Below are positions 41,025-49,595 of a stretch of DNA of 64,000 nt, piece by piece (position 1 is the stretch's first letter; the number at the start of each line of letters is the position of its first letter). The position numbers were made by a program, and so were the translations under genes. This DNA is from Lentisphaeria bacterium. Its GTDB lineage: Bacteria; Verrucomicrobiota; Lentisphaeria; Victivallales; Victivallaceae. The stretch lies in assembly GCA_017508385.1 (NCBI GenBank), contig JAFVZB010000068.1, positions 1-64,000 of the forward strand, in the 5' to 3' direction. Below the pieces are notes generated by a model that saw only the letters and a list, made by a program, of their open reading frames with translations, did no database searches and was not told the origin of the DNA.

Positions 41025-41749
41025 ATCATCAACTTGCCTCCGTCAACAATGATGTTTTGACCGGTTATTCCCTTTGCCTGCTCAGAGAGCAGAAAGAGCA
41101 CAGCCGGAACGACACTGCTTTCATCGAGCAGGAACGGCAGCGCCTGATCTCTCAGCAAATCGGCTTTATCCTGTTCGGTGACAAAATCGGCAAGCTGCCG
41201 TTCAGTCATGATCCAGCCGGGAGAGACCATGTTTGCCCGGATCATCTCTCTGCCGAGTTCTCTCGCCAGAGAACGGGTGAAACCGATGAGTCCTGACTTT
41301 GCCGCACCGTAGAGAGTAAACGGAGCAAGTCCGAGCATCCAGTTGGTCGTGCCGATATTGACGATGCTTTTTCCCTCACCCTTGCGTATGAGCTCGAGAG
41401 CCGCACGGGAAACAGAAAAGGCACTCTTCAAATTGAGCAGAATAAATTTATCAAACTCCTCTTCGTCAGCCTCATCGAAAGTTACACGTTTGTCACAGCC
41501 TACGTTGTTGACGAGGAAATCGATTTTTCCGTCAGCTGCGGCAATTTCTGCAAACCACTCTTTTATCTCTGCGGAGTTCGAGATATCACATTTACGGTAA
41601 ACCGCATTTGAGTTATCAATGGTTTTGCCGGAGTTTCTCGAACAGTACCAGACTTTTGCTCCGCATTTGGCCAAGTCAGCGGCAACGGCTTTGCCAATTC
41701 CGCAGCTGCCTCCGGTGACAACTGCGGTTTTTCCATGAAAATCGTACAC
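41021..41749 (-). CDS. Short-chain dehydrogenase/reductase
   Basis: The 242-residue SDR has the cofactor motif TGGSCGIG at 12-19, NNVG at 81-84, and the catalytic pair Y147 and K151 in LYGAAKSG. The usual catalytic Ser 13 residues before the Tyr is Thr (T134, in NIGTTNW). The protein ends with GQNIIVDGG, typical of classical SDRs acting on sugars or hydroxy acids. It lies 11 bases after the zinc dehydrogenase and overlaps the hydrolase gene. Confidence 0.88.
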   Translation of the reverse strand: MYDFHGKTAVVTGGSCGIGKAVAADLAKCGAKVWYCSRNSGKTIDNSNAVYRKCDISNSAEIKEWFAEIAAADGKIDFLVNNVGCDKRVTFDEADEEEFDKFILLNLKSAFSVSRAALELIRKGEGKSIVNIGTTNWMLGLAPFTLYGAAKSGLIGFTRSLARELGREMIRANMVSPGWIMTERQLADFVTEQDKADLLRDQALPFLLDESSVVPAVLFLLSEQAKGITGQNIIVDGGKLMI

Positions 41750-41760
41750 TTCTCTTGCCT

Positions 41761-42792
41761 CTACGGATTGATGATAACTTTGTTGCGGTTCTTTTCGCCC
41801 ATAGCCTCGACCGCCTTGTGGATATCTTTGAGCGCAAAGCGGTGAGAGACGATTTTTTCGGGATCGACCAGCTGACGCTCCATCAGACGGATAGCCGCCT
41901 GCATGGCTTCAGGAGTCGTACCGAAAGATGCATCCATTCTGCCCTCGAGGAAGTGGGTGTAGCCTCCGTCAAGCTCGAATTTTTCGTGAGTTGTGATACC
42001 GAATACGTTCCACTTGGTGCCTCTGCGGCGGAGTGCGGTCATCAGATTGACCGCTGCGATGGGACCTGCCGCCTCAACTACGAGGTCGGGACCGTTGGGA
42101 ATGATATCATAAACCTGTTTCACCGGGTCTCCGGCATTGGGGTCGATGGCGTGAGTAGCTCCGAGGGAAAGCGCATTGTTTCTGGCATAGTCGGATGAGT
42201 CGATGGCAATGAGCCTTCCTGCGCCTGCGGCTTTTGCGACCATGAGACAGAGCAGACCGATACCTCCGGTACCGATGACAACCACATCATCCCCGAGGTG
42301 CATCTCACTCTTTTTAATGACTCCTTTCCACGCTCCTGAAAGCGGTTCGGTGAGGGCGGCGGCATCGAAAGAGATGTTGGCGGGTTTGAGGAAAATACAC
42401 TCAGCTCCGGTGACCATGTATTCGGCGAAAGCTCCCGGCAGAACGATATCCGGACCGTCTCCGCCGGTGGTGTAGGCGTGTTCGCAGTAGTGAGTGTTTC
42501 CGTCACGGCAGCTTGAACAGACTCCGCAGTATCCTGACGGCTGACAGATGACATCATCCCCGACCTTGAAGTGGGTGACTCCCGCTCCGAGTTCGACGAT
42601 AGTTCCTGACGGCTCATGACCGACGATGCAGGGCAGTCCGACATTGCGGCGGATACCCTTGATGGCTTTGTAGTCAGTTGCGCAAAATCCGCAGCTGCGG
42701 ACTTTTACCAATACCTGACCGGATCCCGGATGCGGCATCGGAACCTCTTCAAGGCGCAAATCATTAAAATCGTGTAATACTGCTGCAAGCAT
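41761..42792 (-). CDS. Zinc-dependent medium-chain dehydrogenase
   Basis: The 343-residue protein is of the sorbitol/threonine dehydrogenase type. Catalytic zinc residues are C37 in GFCATD and H59-E60 in VGHEPSG; structural zinc cysteines are C89, C92, C95 and C103. The NAD domain has GTGGIGLLCLMVAKAAGAGRLIAID. It probably oxidises a sugar or polyol. AGGAGAG precedes the ATG at 42792. It is the first gene of the operon ending in GH35, divergent from the ROK regulator. Confidence 0.9.
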   Translation of the reverse strand: MLAAVLHDFNDLRLEEVPMPHPGSGQVLVKVRSCGFCATDYKAIKGIRRNVGLPCIVGHEPSGTIVELGAGVTHFKVGDDVICQPSGYCGVCSSCRDGNTHYCEHAYTTGGDGPDIVLPGAFAEYMVTGAECIFLKPANISFDAAALTEPLSGAWKGVIKKSEMHLGDDVVVIGTGGIGLLCLMVAKAAGAGRLIAIDSSDYARNNALSLGATHAIDPNAGDPVKQVYDIIPNGPDLVVEAAGPIAAVNLMTALRRRGTKWNVFGITTHEKFELDGGYTHFLEGRMDASFGTTPEAMQAAIRLMERQLVDPEKIVSHRFALKDIHKAVEAMGEKNRNKVIINP

Positions 42793-42835
42793 TTTTCTCT
42801 CCTTTATCATTGGTGACGGATGTTGTCTTTTGGTA

Positions 42836-42864
42836 AATATAGCACATAAAAAACAATGTGTCAA
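42836..42864 (-). promoter_or_regulatory. Promoter of the ADH-SDR-MBL-GH35 operon
   Basis: On the minus strand TTGACA (42864-42859), 17 bases and TATATT (42841-42836), a near-ideal promoter. Its -35 box is part of the candidate operator at 42861-42871. Confidence 0.8.
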
Positions 42865-42871
42865 GTCTTGA
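42861..42871. promoter_or_regulatory. Candidate ROK operator
   Basis: TCAAGTCTTGA is a perfect 5-1-5 inverted repeat between the two divergent -35 boxes and overlapping that of the catabolic operon. Its place suits repression by the adjacent ROK protein; there is only one copy, so the evidence is positional. Confidence 0.45.
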
Positions 42872-42875
42872 TATA

Positions 42876-42904
42876 TTGAAAAACAGAGAAGCTCATGCTA
42901 TATT
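42876..42904 (+). promoter_or_regulatory. Promoter of the ROK regulator gene
   Basis: TTGAAA (42876-42881), 17 bases and TATATT (42899-42904). An ATG at 42910 lies six bases after the -10 box, so the transcript may be leaderless if that start is used. Confidence 0.65.
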
Positions 42905-44001
42905 ATAATATGAAAAACAAAACTAAAAATTTTATCCGTCAGAAACAGATGCGCAGCGAGACCGTCAGGAGTCTTGTTGAGTGCATATCCCGTGGTATTG
43001 ACACAAAGCGCAAAATCATGGCGGAGACCGGATTTTCGTGGGGAAGCGTTGCTACTTTGACCACTGAATTTCTCGATAGCGGAGTAATCGTTGAATACAA
43101 TGTGGAAAATGACCGCCGCACCACCCATTACCGGCTTACAAACGACGAGTATTACGCCCTCGGAGTCGAGGTGGCAAGCAGAAAAATTTCCTTTTCACTT
43201 GCTGCTGCCGACGGAACTTTGCTGGAAACGCTCTCTTTTGCCGTTGAGCCGATAAATAACACCAATTGTTGTGAAATTATCAAGTCGGCATACGAAAAAT
43301 ACAGTGCTGATTCCCGGTTTGACAATGATAAAATACTGGTGACGGCGTGTGCGCTCACAGGAGCAGTTGACGGTGAAAATCTGGTATGGCTTTTTTCTCC
43401 GCACCATCCTGAAATAAAGGAGTGTGAGCTTGCCGTACTCAAAACGGTTTTGCCGGGCAAACTCAAAGTCGAGCACGATATATTTTCCAAAGCACGTTCA
43501 ATATATTTTCACCATCATATTGAAGAAAAAAGTTCGGTTTTCATCCACGTCGGCGAGGGTATCGGACTTGCCGCCTGCACGCAAGGTGAGTTCTTTTCCG
43601 GAAAACGCGGTTTTTCCGGTGAGATAGGTCATATTCCCTTCGGCAGTAATAACAGCGCCGTCTGCCGGTGCGGAAAAAAGGGATGCCTTGAGTGCTCTCT
43701 TTCGCTTGAAGCACTCAAAAAATACGGAGTCTCATCTTTAGCAGAACCCTTTACTTTTCTCTGCGTTACTGCGGTGAACCTCTTTGACCCCGAATATCTT
43801 GTCGTCGGAGGAGAGGCGGTCGAAGAGATGATTTTTTCAAACTCCGCACACTGGCAGCAGACGATACGCAGCGGAGCATGGATGCAGGCTCCTGAAAATA
43901 TCCTTTTTTACCGTATGGATGATTGCCTTACCTCTTTCGGAGCGGCACTCGGCTGCCGCCGTGAACTGGTCGATTTTATCACTCTCAACGTTTGCCGTTG
44001 A
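42895..44001 (+). CDS. ROK family transcriptional regulator
   Basis: The protein (368 residues, or 363 from the second ATG at 42910) has an N-terminal winged helix-turn-helix (RGIDTKRKIMAETGFSWGSVATLTTEFL) and a ROK sugar-kinase-like domain with the zinc motif CRCGKKGCLEC. The regular kinase phosphate loop is poorly conserved, fitting a repressor rather than a kinase. The second ATG fits the promoter better, because the first lies upstream of the -10 box. It likely senses a sugar and controls the divergent dehydrogenase/GH35 operon. Its end overlaps the convergent dus gene by 17 bases. Confidence 0.87.
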   Translation: MLYYNMKNKTKNFIRQKQMRSETVRSLVECISRGIDTKRKIMAETGFSWGSVATLTTEFLDSGVIVEYNVENDRRTTHYRLTNDEYYALGVEVASRKISFSLAAADGTLLETLSFAVEPINNTNCCEIIKSAYEKYSADSRFDNDKILVTACALTGAVDGENLVWLFSPHHPEIKECELAVLKTVLPGKLKVEHDIFSKARSIYFHHHIEEKSSVFIHVGEGIGLAACTQGEFFSGKRGFSGEIGHIPFGSNNSAVCRCGKKGCLECSLSLEALKKYGVSSLAEPFTFLCVTAVNLFDPEYLVVGGEAVEEMIFSNSAHWQQTIRSGAWMQAPENILFYRMDDCLTSFGAALGCRRELVDFITLNVCR

Positions 44002-44881
44002 GCATTGAACGGAATTTATCTGAATCGCTTCCCCAGAGGAGACGGGCGATTTCGAGTGATGCCCCCTGCGCACTGTTGAGTGTTGAAAAGGTATCAAAAA
44101 ACTCCTCTTTCAGACTTTCCTCATCTGCGACTGGTTTGTTTTCCATTCTTCTTAAAAGAGCAAGGTCACGCATCCACGGACGGGCTGACATGATGCCGCA
44201 ACCGTCAGCCTTTTGCGCAAGACTCATTGCGGTTTCGACCGAACTTATATCGCCGTTGAGTATCAGAACCATTCCCTGTTCGCGGGCAGGTGATGTCAGA
44301 GCGATGACTTCATCAAAACGCTCCTGCATATCAGGTACAGGAATATATGCCTCTTTTGTCGTGCGGCAGTGGATGGTCAAACGGTCAGGCTTGCCGTACT
44401 CGATGATAGTATTCAACACCTCCCGGGTTGCCGGAAAGTCATATCCGATACGGCTTTTGACTGAAAATCTGCCATCGGGCAGGGTGTCACGCAGGTGCTT
44501 CAATATATCGGCAAGTTTTGCAAGGTCTTTCAAAGCACCGCCTCCGGCATTACCTGATACGACTCTGTTGCTCGGACACCCGCAGTTGAGATTTACTTCA
44601 AAACAACCGGCATCCAACATCATTTTTGCGGTTTCTCCAAGCAGTTTTGCATCGGTTCCCATGAGCTGACCCGACACCGGGAGTCCGGTGTTGAGAAAGG
44701 GAGTGAGGAACTCCATCAGGTAACGTTTTTTGGGAACATAACCCGACACTCTGAAAAAAGGAGTCATCCAGCGTGAGACCAGCTCAAGTTTTGAAACAGT
44801 CTCGATGAAGGCAGTTTTCATAACTCCCTCCATGGGACCCGGCCACACTTCTGATATCTGATTTTCGGTAAAGTTTTTCAT
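43985..44881 (-). CDS. dus: tRNA-dihydrouridine synthase
   Basis: The 298-residue flavoprotein has PGPMEGVM near its start, GQLMGTD, NLNCGCPSNRV with the catalytic Cys, VKSRIGYD, LTIHCRTTKEAY and NGDISS. It reduces uridines in tRNA D-loops. The ATG at 44881 gives the normal length; no clear ribosome-binding site precedes it. Which uridines it targets cannot be read. Its 3' end overlaps the convergent ROK gene. Confidence 0.9.
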   Translation of the reverse strand: MKNFTENQISEVWPGPMEGVMKTAFIETVSKLELVSRWMTPFFRVSGYVPKKRYLMEFLTPFLNTGLPVSGQLMGTDAKLLGETAKMMLDAGCFEVNLNCGCPSNRVVSGNAGGGALKDLAKLADILKHLRDTLPDGRFSVKSRIGYDFPATREVLNTIIEYGKPDRLTIHCRTTKEAYIPVPDMQERFDEVIALTSPAREQGMVLILNGDISSVETAMSLAQKADGCGIMSARPWMRDLALLRRMENKPVADEESLKEEFFDTFSTLNSAQGASLEIARLLWGSDSDKFRSMLNGKR

Positions 44882-44910
44882 AGTTGCAAGCAAAAAGATG
44901 TGTTTTATAA

Positions 44911-44939
44911 AATATAACCTCTCAATAACTCTTTTTCCA
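44911..44939 (-). promoter_or_regulatory. Promoter of dus
   Basis: On the minus strand TGGAAA (44939-44934), 17 bases and TATATT (44916-44911). Its -35 box lies next to the divergent pfp promoter. Confidence 0.6.
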
Positions 44940-44941
44940 GC

Positions 44942-44970
44942 TTGATAAATCACGGAAAAGGTGGTATTTT
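44942..44970 (+). promoter_or_regulatory. Promoter of the pfp operon
   Basis: TTGATA (44942-44947), 17 bases and TATTTT (44965-44970). The leader is about 55 bases and AT-rich, ending in GAGGA before the ATG. Confidence 0.65.
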
Positions 44971-45030
44971 ATATGGAAAAACTTTTTTTATAAAAATAAC
45001 AACACTAAAAATAAAGAAAAGAGGAAAATC

Positions 45031-46689
45031 ATGAGCAGAATTTCTCCGCTTCAGAAAGCAAGAGCCGCCTACCAGCCGAAACTCCCCGTCGCCCTGCGCA
45101 ACGGAGCAGCTGTCAAAGTCAACGAGGGAGCTCCGACCACCAGTGCCGGTGATGTCGAAGCCATCGCAAAACTCTTCCCCAATACTTTCGGAAGCCCGGC
45201 TCTCACCTTTGAGACCGCAGCCGAAAAGGGCTCCTTTGCCCCCATCAACGTCGGAGTCATTCTTTCCGGCGGACAGGCTCCCGGCGGACACAACGTCGTT
45301 TCCGGTATTTATGACGGCTTGAAGAGCCTCAATGCCGACTGCCGCATCTACGGTTTCCTCAAGGGACCCGATGGCTTGGTCAAGAGCGAAGCCATGGAAC
45401 TTACAGATGAGATCATCGACGCCCACCGCAACACCGGCGGATTCGATATGATCGGTTCAGGACGTACCAAACTTGAGACCGAAGAGCAGTTCCTCGCCGC
45501 CAAAAAGAGCTGCGAAGAGCGTGGAATCACCGCCCTCGTGATCATCGGCGGTGACGACTCCAACACCAACGCCTGCGTGCTCGCTGAGTTTTTCAAGGCA
45601 AACAACATCGGAATCAACGTCATCGGCTGCCCCAAGACTATCGACGGCGACCTCAAAAACGAGTGGATCGAGACCAGCTTCGGTTTCGATACCGCCTGCC
45701 GTGTTTACAGCGAGGTCATCGGTAACGTCGAGCGTGATGCCAACTCCGCCAAGAAGTATTGGCACTTCATCAAACTTATGGGCCGCAGTGCTTCACACAT
45801 CGCTCTTGAGTGCGCACTCCAGACCCAGCCCAACATCGCCATCATCTCCGAGGAGGTCGCCGCCAAAAAGATGACCCTCGGTGAGATCGTCGATCAGATC
45901 GCCAATGTCGTGGCTGCCCGCGCCGCCAAAAAACTCAACTTCGGAGTTGCCCTTATTCCTGAGGGACTCATCGAGTTCGTTCCTGAAATCAAAGTTCTCA
46001 TTGCCGAGCTCAACGAGCTGCTTGCCGCCAACGACGCAAAGCTCGCCGACCTCGATGCCGCCGCCAAAGCTGAGTTCGCCGCCGCCAATCTGCAGACTAA
46101 CTCCGCCGCAGTCTTCAAGAGTCTGCCCGCCGGAATCCAGAACCAGCTCTGCAACGACCGTGACCCCCACGGCAACGTTCAGGTCTCACTCATCGAAACC
46201 GAGAAGATGCTTGCCGAGATGGTCAAGGGTCGTCTCAAAGAGATGAAAGCCGAGGGCAAATACGACGGCAAGTTCTCAACTCAGGTTCACTTCTTCGGAT
46301 ACGAGGGACGCTGCGCCGCTCCCTCCAACTACGATGCCGACTACTGTTACAGTCTCGGATACAACGCCGCCGCTCTCATCGGAGCCGGACGCACCGGATA
46401 TATGTCACTTGTCCGCAATACCACTCTTCCCGCTGACCAGTGGATAGCAGGCGGTATTCCGATCACCATGATGATGAATATGGAGCGTCGCCACGGAGCA
46501 GATAAGCCGGTTATCCGCAAAGCTCTGGTCGAGCTTGACGGAGCACCGTTCAAATACTTTGCCTCCAAACGTGACGAGTGGGCGATCGAGACCAGCTTTG
46601 TCTATCCCGGTCCCATCCAGTACTTCGGACCCAGCGAGGTTTGCGACCAGATCACCTGGACTCTCGCTCTCGAAAAAGGCGCAAAGTAA
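45031..46689 (+). CDS. pfp: Pyrophosphate-dependent phosphofructokinase
   Basis: The 552-residue protein is a long-form PPi-PFK. ILSGGQAPGGHN is at 77-88; GGDDSNTNA at 173-181 carries the Asp that selects pyrophosphate over ATP; PKTIDGDLK at 201-209 has the matching Lys; MGRSASHIALE follows. It interconverts fructose 6-phosphate and the 1,6-bisphosphate reversibly, using PPi. Strong codon bias (mostly C-ending) compared with neighbours suggests high expression. It is followed after 12 bases by gatC. Confidence 0.95.
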   Translation: MSRISPLQKARAAYQPKLPVALRNGAAVKVNEGAPTTSAGDVEAIAKLFPNTFGSPALTFETAAEKGSFAPINVGVILSGGQAPGGHNVVSGIYDGLKSLNADCRIYGFLKGPDGLVKSEAMELTDEIIDAHRNTGGFDMIGSGRTKLETEEQFLAAKKSCEERGITALVIIGGDDSNTNACVLAEFFKANNIGINVIGCPKTIDGDLKNEWIETSFGFDTACRVYSEVIGNVERDANSAKKYWHFIKLMGRSASHIALECALQTQPNIAIISEEVAAKKMTLGEIVDQIANVVAARAAKKLNFGVALIPEGLIEFVPEIKVLIAELNELLAANDAKLADLDAAAKAEFAAANLQTNSAAVFKSLPAGIQNQLCNDRDPHGNVQVSLIETEKMLAEMVKGRLKEMKAEGKYDGKFSTQVHFFGYEGRCAAPSNYDADYCYSLGYNAAALIGAGRTGYMSLVRNTTLPADQWIAGGIPITMMMNMERRHGADKPVIRKALVELDGAPFKYFASKRDEWAIETSFVYPGPIQYFGPSEVCDQITWTLALEKGAK

Positions 46690-46701
46690 GGAGTAACAAC
46701 G

Positions 46702-47007
46702 ATGCCGGAAACGGAAATCGATATCAAATACGTTGCCGAGCTTGCCCGTCTGGAGCTGAACGACAGTGATGCCGCCAAACTCCAGCGCGAGCTCGGTCAG
46801 ATAGTCAACTACATCGCCGAACTCGGAGAGCTCGATGTGTCAGGTGTTGAGCCTACCGCTCACGCCTCTTTGCTCACCAATGTGGTGAGAGAGGATGTCC
46901 GCAAGCCCTCATTTGACCGCAGTGAGATGCTGAAAAATGCTCCCGGAGTAGTCGATGACAACCTGGTGAAAGTCCCGCAGGTGCTGCCGGGAGAGGGGAG
47001 CAACTGA
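46702..47007 (+). CDS. gatC: Aspartyl/glutamyl-tRNA amidotransferase subunit C
   Basis: The 101-residue protein shows the GatC pattern IKYVAELARLELNDSD, LGQIVNYIAELGELDVSGVEPTAH and a conserved VREDV stretch. GatCAB converts Glu-tRNA-Gln or Asp-tRNA-Asn to the amides. AAGGAGT precedes the ATG. gatA follows at once; gatB is not in the window. Confidence 0.94.
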   Translation: MPETEIDIKYVAELARLELNDSDAAKLQRELGQIVNYIAELGELDVSGVEPTAHASLLTNVVREDVRKPSFDRSEMLKNAPGVVDDNLVKVPQVLPGEGSN

Positions 47008-47011
47008 TATT

Positions 47012-48469
47012 ATGGATCTTTCCGAAAAAAACAGACAGACTCTGCTCGGTCTCGCCGGAGATTTGAAAGCAAAAAAGATATCTTCGGTCGAGCTCGTCAA
47101 TGAGTGCTTCAAAAAAATCGATGAGCGTGACAACACCGTCAAGGCATTTCTGTCAGTTGACCGTGAAGCAGCTCTCAAAGCCGCAGAAGAGGCGGACAAA
47201 CGCCGTGCAGAGGGCAAATCCCTTAGCGATTTTGACGGAATTCCGGTCGGAATAAAAGACAATATCGCCGTCAGAGGCGAGACTTTGAGCTGTGCTTCAA
47301 AACTTTTGAAGCCGGTCGTCTCTCCCTATGATGCTACCGCAGTTGCCCGTTTGCGTGATAAAGGAATCATTCCTTTCGGCAGGCTGAACATGGATGAGTT
47401 TGCCATGGGTTCAAGCTGCGAAAACAGTGCGTTCCAGAAAACCTGCAACCCCTGTGATACGGAGCGTGTTCCGGGTGGTTCTTCGGGCGGCAGTGCCGCC
47501 GCAGTTGCGGCAGGTCTTGTACCCGCCACACTCGGCAGTGATACCGGCGGTTCGATCCGTCAGCCTGCGGCATTCTGCGGAACCGTCGGACTCAAGCCGA
47601 CCTACGGACGCATTTCACGTTACGGTCTTGTCGCATTCGCTTCAAGTCTTGACCAGATAAGTCCTCTGTCAAACAGTGTGACCGATGCCGCCGCTCTGCT
47701 GGATATCATGGCAGGCGTTGACAGGATGGATTCCACCAGTCTCGATGCTGCCGCTCCCAATGCGCTTGCTTCTGCTCTGTCAGGAGCCGCAAGCGGCAGT
47801 TTGAAAGGTGTCAGGATCGGACTCCCTGAAGAGTATTTTGCTTCAGGTTTGTCAAGTGGTGTTGACAAAGTCATGCAGAACTCCATCGAGCTTGCAAAAA
47901 GCATGGGAGCAGAGCTGGTCAAAGTCTCTCTTCCGCACACCAAGTATGCGGTTGCAGTCTATTACATCGTCGCCACCGCCGAGGCAAGTGCAAATCTTGC
48001 CCGCTTCGATGGAATCCGTTACGGAGACCGCAAAGAGGGTCGTGACCTCATCGACACCTACTTCAAGAGCCGCGGAGCCGGTTTCGGTGATGAGGTGAAA
48101 CGCCGTATCCTGCTCGGAACCTATGTGCTTTCAAGCGGTTACTACGATGCCTATTACCTGCGTGCACAGAAAGTGCGCACCCTCATCCGCAAGGATTTTG
48201 AGGAGGCGTACAAGCAGTGTGATATATTGCTCACTCCGGTGACTCCAAACGCCGCATTCAAGTTCGGCGAGAAGTCAGACCCGCTTCAGATGTATCTCTC
48301 GGATATCTTCACTATCGCTCTCAACCTTTCAGGTGACTGCGGAGTGAGTGTTCCCGGCGGAAAAGATGAAGCTACCGGTATGCCTGTCGGCGTGCAGTTC
48401 CTTGCTCCTGCTCTCGGCGAAGCAAAACTGCTCGGTGCGGCAGCCGCATTTGAAGCAGCATTGAAATAA
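47012..48469 (+). CDS. gatA: Aspartyl/glutamyl-tRNA amidotransferase subunit A
   Basis: The 485-residue amidase has the Ser-cisSer-Lys machinery: Lys in PVGIKDNI, and PGGSSGGSAAAVAAG with SDTGGSIRQPAAFCG. It releases ammonia from glutamine for GatB. GAGGGGAG lies upstream of the ATG. Gene order gatC-gatA is common; the B subunit must lie elsewhere. Confidence 0.96.
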   Translation: MDLSEKNRQTLLGLAGDLKAKKISSVELVNECFKKIDERDNTVKAFLSVDREAALKAAEEADKRRAEGKSLSDFDGIPVGIKDNIAVRGETLSCASKLLKPVVSPYDATAVARLRDKGIIPFGRLNMDEFAMGSSCENSAFQKTCNPCDTERVPGGSSGGSAAAVAAGLVPATLGSDTGGSIRQPAAFCGTVGLKPTYGRISRYGLVAFASSLDQISPLSNSVTDAAALLDIMAGVDRMDSTSLDAAAPNALASALSGAASGSLKGVRIGLPEEYFASGLSSGVDKVMQNSIELAKSMGAELVKVSLPHTKYAVAVYYIVATAEASANLARFDGIRYGDRKEGRDLIDTYFKSRGAGFGDEVKRRILLGTYVLSSGYYDAYYLRAQKVRTLIRKDFEEAYKQCDILLTPVTPNAAFKFGEKSDPLQMYLSDIFTIALNLSGDCGVSVPGGKDEATGMPVGVQFLAPALGEAKLLGAAAAFEAALK

Positions 48470-48489
48470 TTTTCAGGGATTGGCGAACA

Positions 48490-48993
48490 ATGGTGATATT
48501 CGGTATTGACCCGGCGATCCGCACGACCGGCTACGGAGTCATACGGATAGTTGACCGCAGTTTTGAAATCATCGACTGCGGTGTTATCGCCAATGCACAG
48601 AAAATGTCTCACAGCGAGTGTCTGCGCCGCCTCTACGGAGGAGTGGCGCAGATTTGTGATTTATACAAGCCGGATTGTGCTGTTCTTGAAGATCCGTTTG
48701 TCGGACGCAACAGTAAAACCGCTATCATACTCGGCATGGCTCGGGGGGGGATAATTTCATCTCTGGTCAACAACGGTATTCCGGCATACTCCTATACTCC
48801 CAGTGCGGCGAAGCGTGCAGCATTCGGCAATGGTCATGCTGCCAAAGAGCAGGTTGCCTGTCTGCTTGCCGGTGAGCTTGGTATATCCGTTGACAACATT
48901 CCTCTTGACAGCACCGATGCCATCGCCCTTGCAGTTTGCCACGCCCAGAAAGTTTTGCACCCCGAGCTTTCAGTGGAGCCTAAATGTCTTTGA
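48490..48993 (+). CDS. ruvC: Holliday junction resolvase RuvC
   Basis: The 167-residue nuclease has all four acidic ligands at the expected spacing: D7 in FGIDPAIRTTGYG, E67 in AVLEDPF, D140 and D143 in PLDSTDAIALAVCH. It cuts Holliday junctions delivered by RuvAB, which are not in the window. The end overlaps the next gene by ten bases. Confidence 0.95.
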   Translation: MVIFGIDPAIRTTGYGVIRIVDRSFEIIDCGVIANAQKMSHSECLRRLYGGVAQICDLYKPDCAVLEDPFVGRNSKTAIILGMARGGIISSLVNNGIPAYSYTPSAAKRAAFGNGHAAKEQVACLLAGELGISVDNIPLDSTDAIALAVCHAQKVLHPELSVEPKCL

Positions 48994-49595
48994 CCGTTCC
49001 GGCAGATATGCACACCCACCAACCGGGGCAGGGGGAGTATTTTCTGCTTTCCGTAAACGGCAACACTGCGGCAAAGTACTGCTCACGGGAGTTTCATCCG
49101 TGGCATCTGCCTGAAAAGTTTGTTCCGCTGACCGATGAGTTCCTTGAAGAGCTGAAAAGCTGTTCTGCTCTCGGAGAGATTGGTCTCGACCGTTTGCGCG
49201 GACCTGATTTGATGATCCAGCGGCGTTATCTGGATGTTCTGCTCGAAGCGGCTCAACACTTTTCTCTGCCGGTAGTGATCCACAACGTCAGATGTGAGTC
49301 AGAGATACTTTCCGCACTGCGCGGATTTCCCAATGCCGTTTTGTTCCACGGTTTCAGGGGAGGCGGCAAAGCTCTCGAAAAGCTGTTGGATGCGGGTTAT
49401 TTTGTTTCATTCAGTGAAATATCGAATGTATCAATGGCAGCGTATCTCAAGGCAAACGGATTGCACAACACCGGAATCGAGAGTGATTATACAGGCATAT
49501 CCATTACTGATATCGCAGCCGGAATATCCCGCTGTCTTGATATTGATGTTACATATAATTCAATAAACACATTCAAAAGGTTTCTTGCAATATGA
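48984..49595 (+). CDS. TatD-like metal-dependent hydrolase
   Basis: The 203-residue protein is a shortened, divergent TatD-family member. Metal-binding positions are still visible: HTH in DMHTHQPG, Glu in ALGEIGLD, His in VVIHNVRC and HGFRGG, and Asp in ESDYTG. TatD proteins are 3'-exonucleases or DNA-repair nucleases; the usual length is about 255 residues. It is coupled to ruvC (overlap of ten bases) and tcdA (ATGA overlap), which supports a DNA or RNA role. Confidence 0.75.
   Translation: MSLTVPADMHTHQPGQGEYFLLSVNGNTAAKYCSREFHPWHLPEKFVPLTDEFLEELKSCSALGEIGLDRLRGPDLMIQRRYLDVLLEAAQHFSLPVVIHNVRCESEILSALRGFPNAVLFHGFRGGGKALEKLLDAGYFVSFSEISNVSMAAYLKANGLHNTGIESDYTGISITDIAAGISRCLDIDVTYNSINTFKRFLAI

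Noticed and set aside
42895-42910. ATG at 42895 as the sure start of the ROK gene
   Set aside because: It lies before the predicted -10 box, so it is reported only as the outer limit; the ATG at 42910 is equally or more likely.
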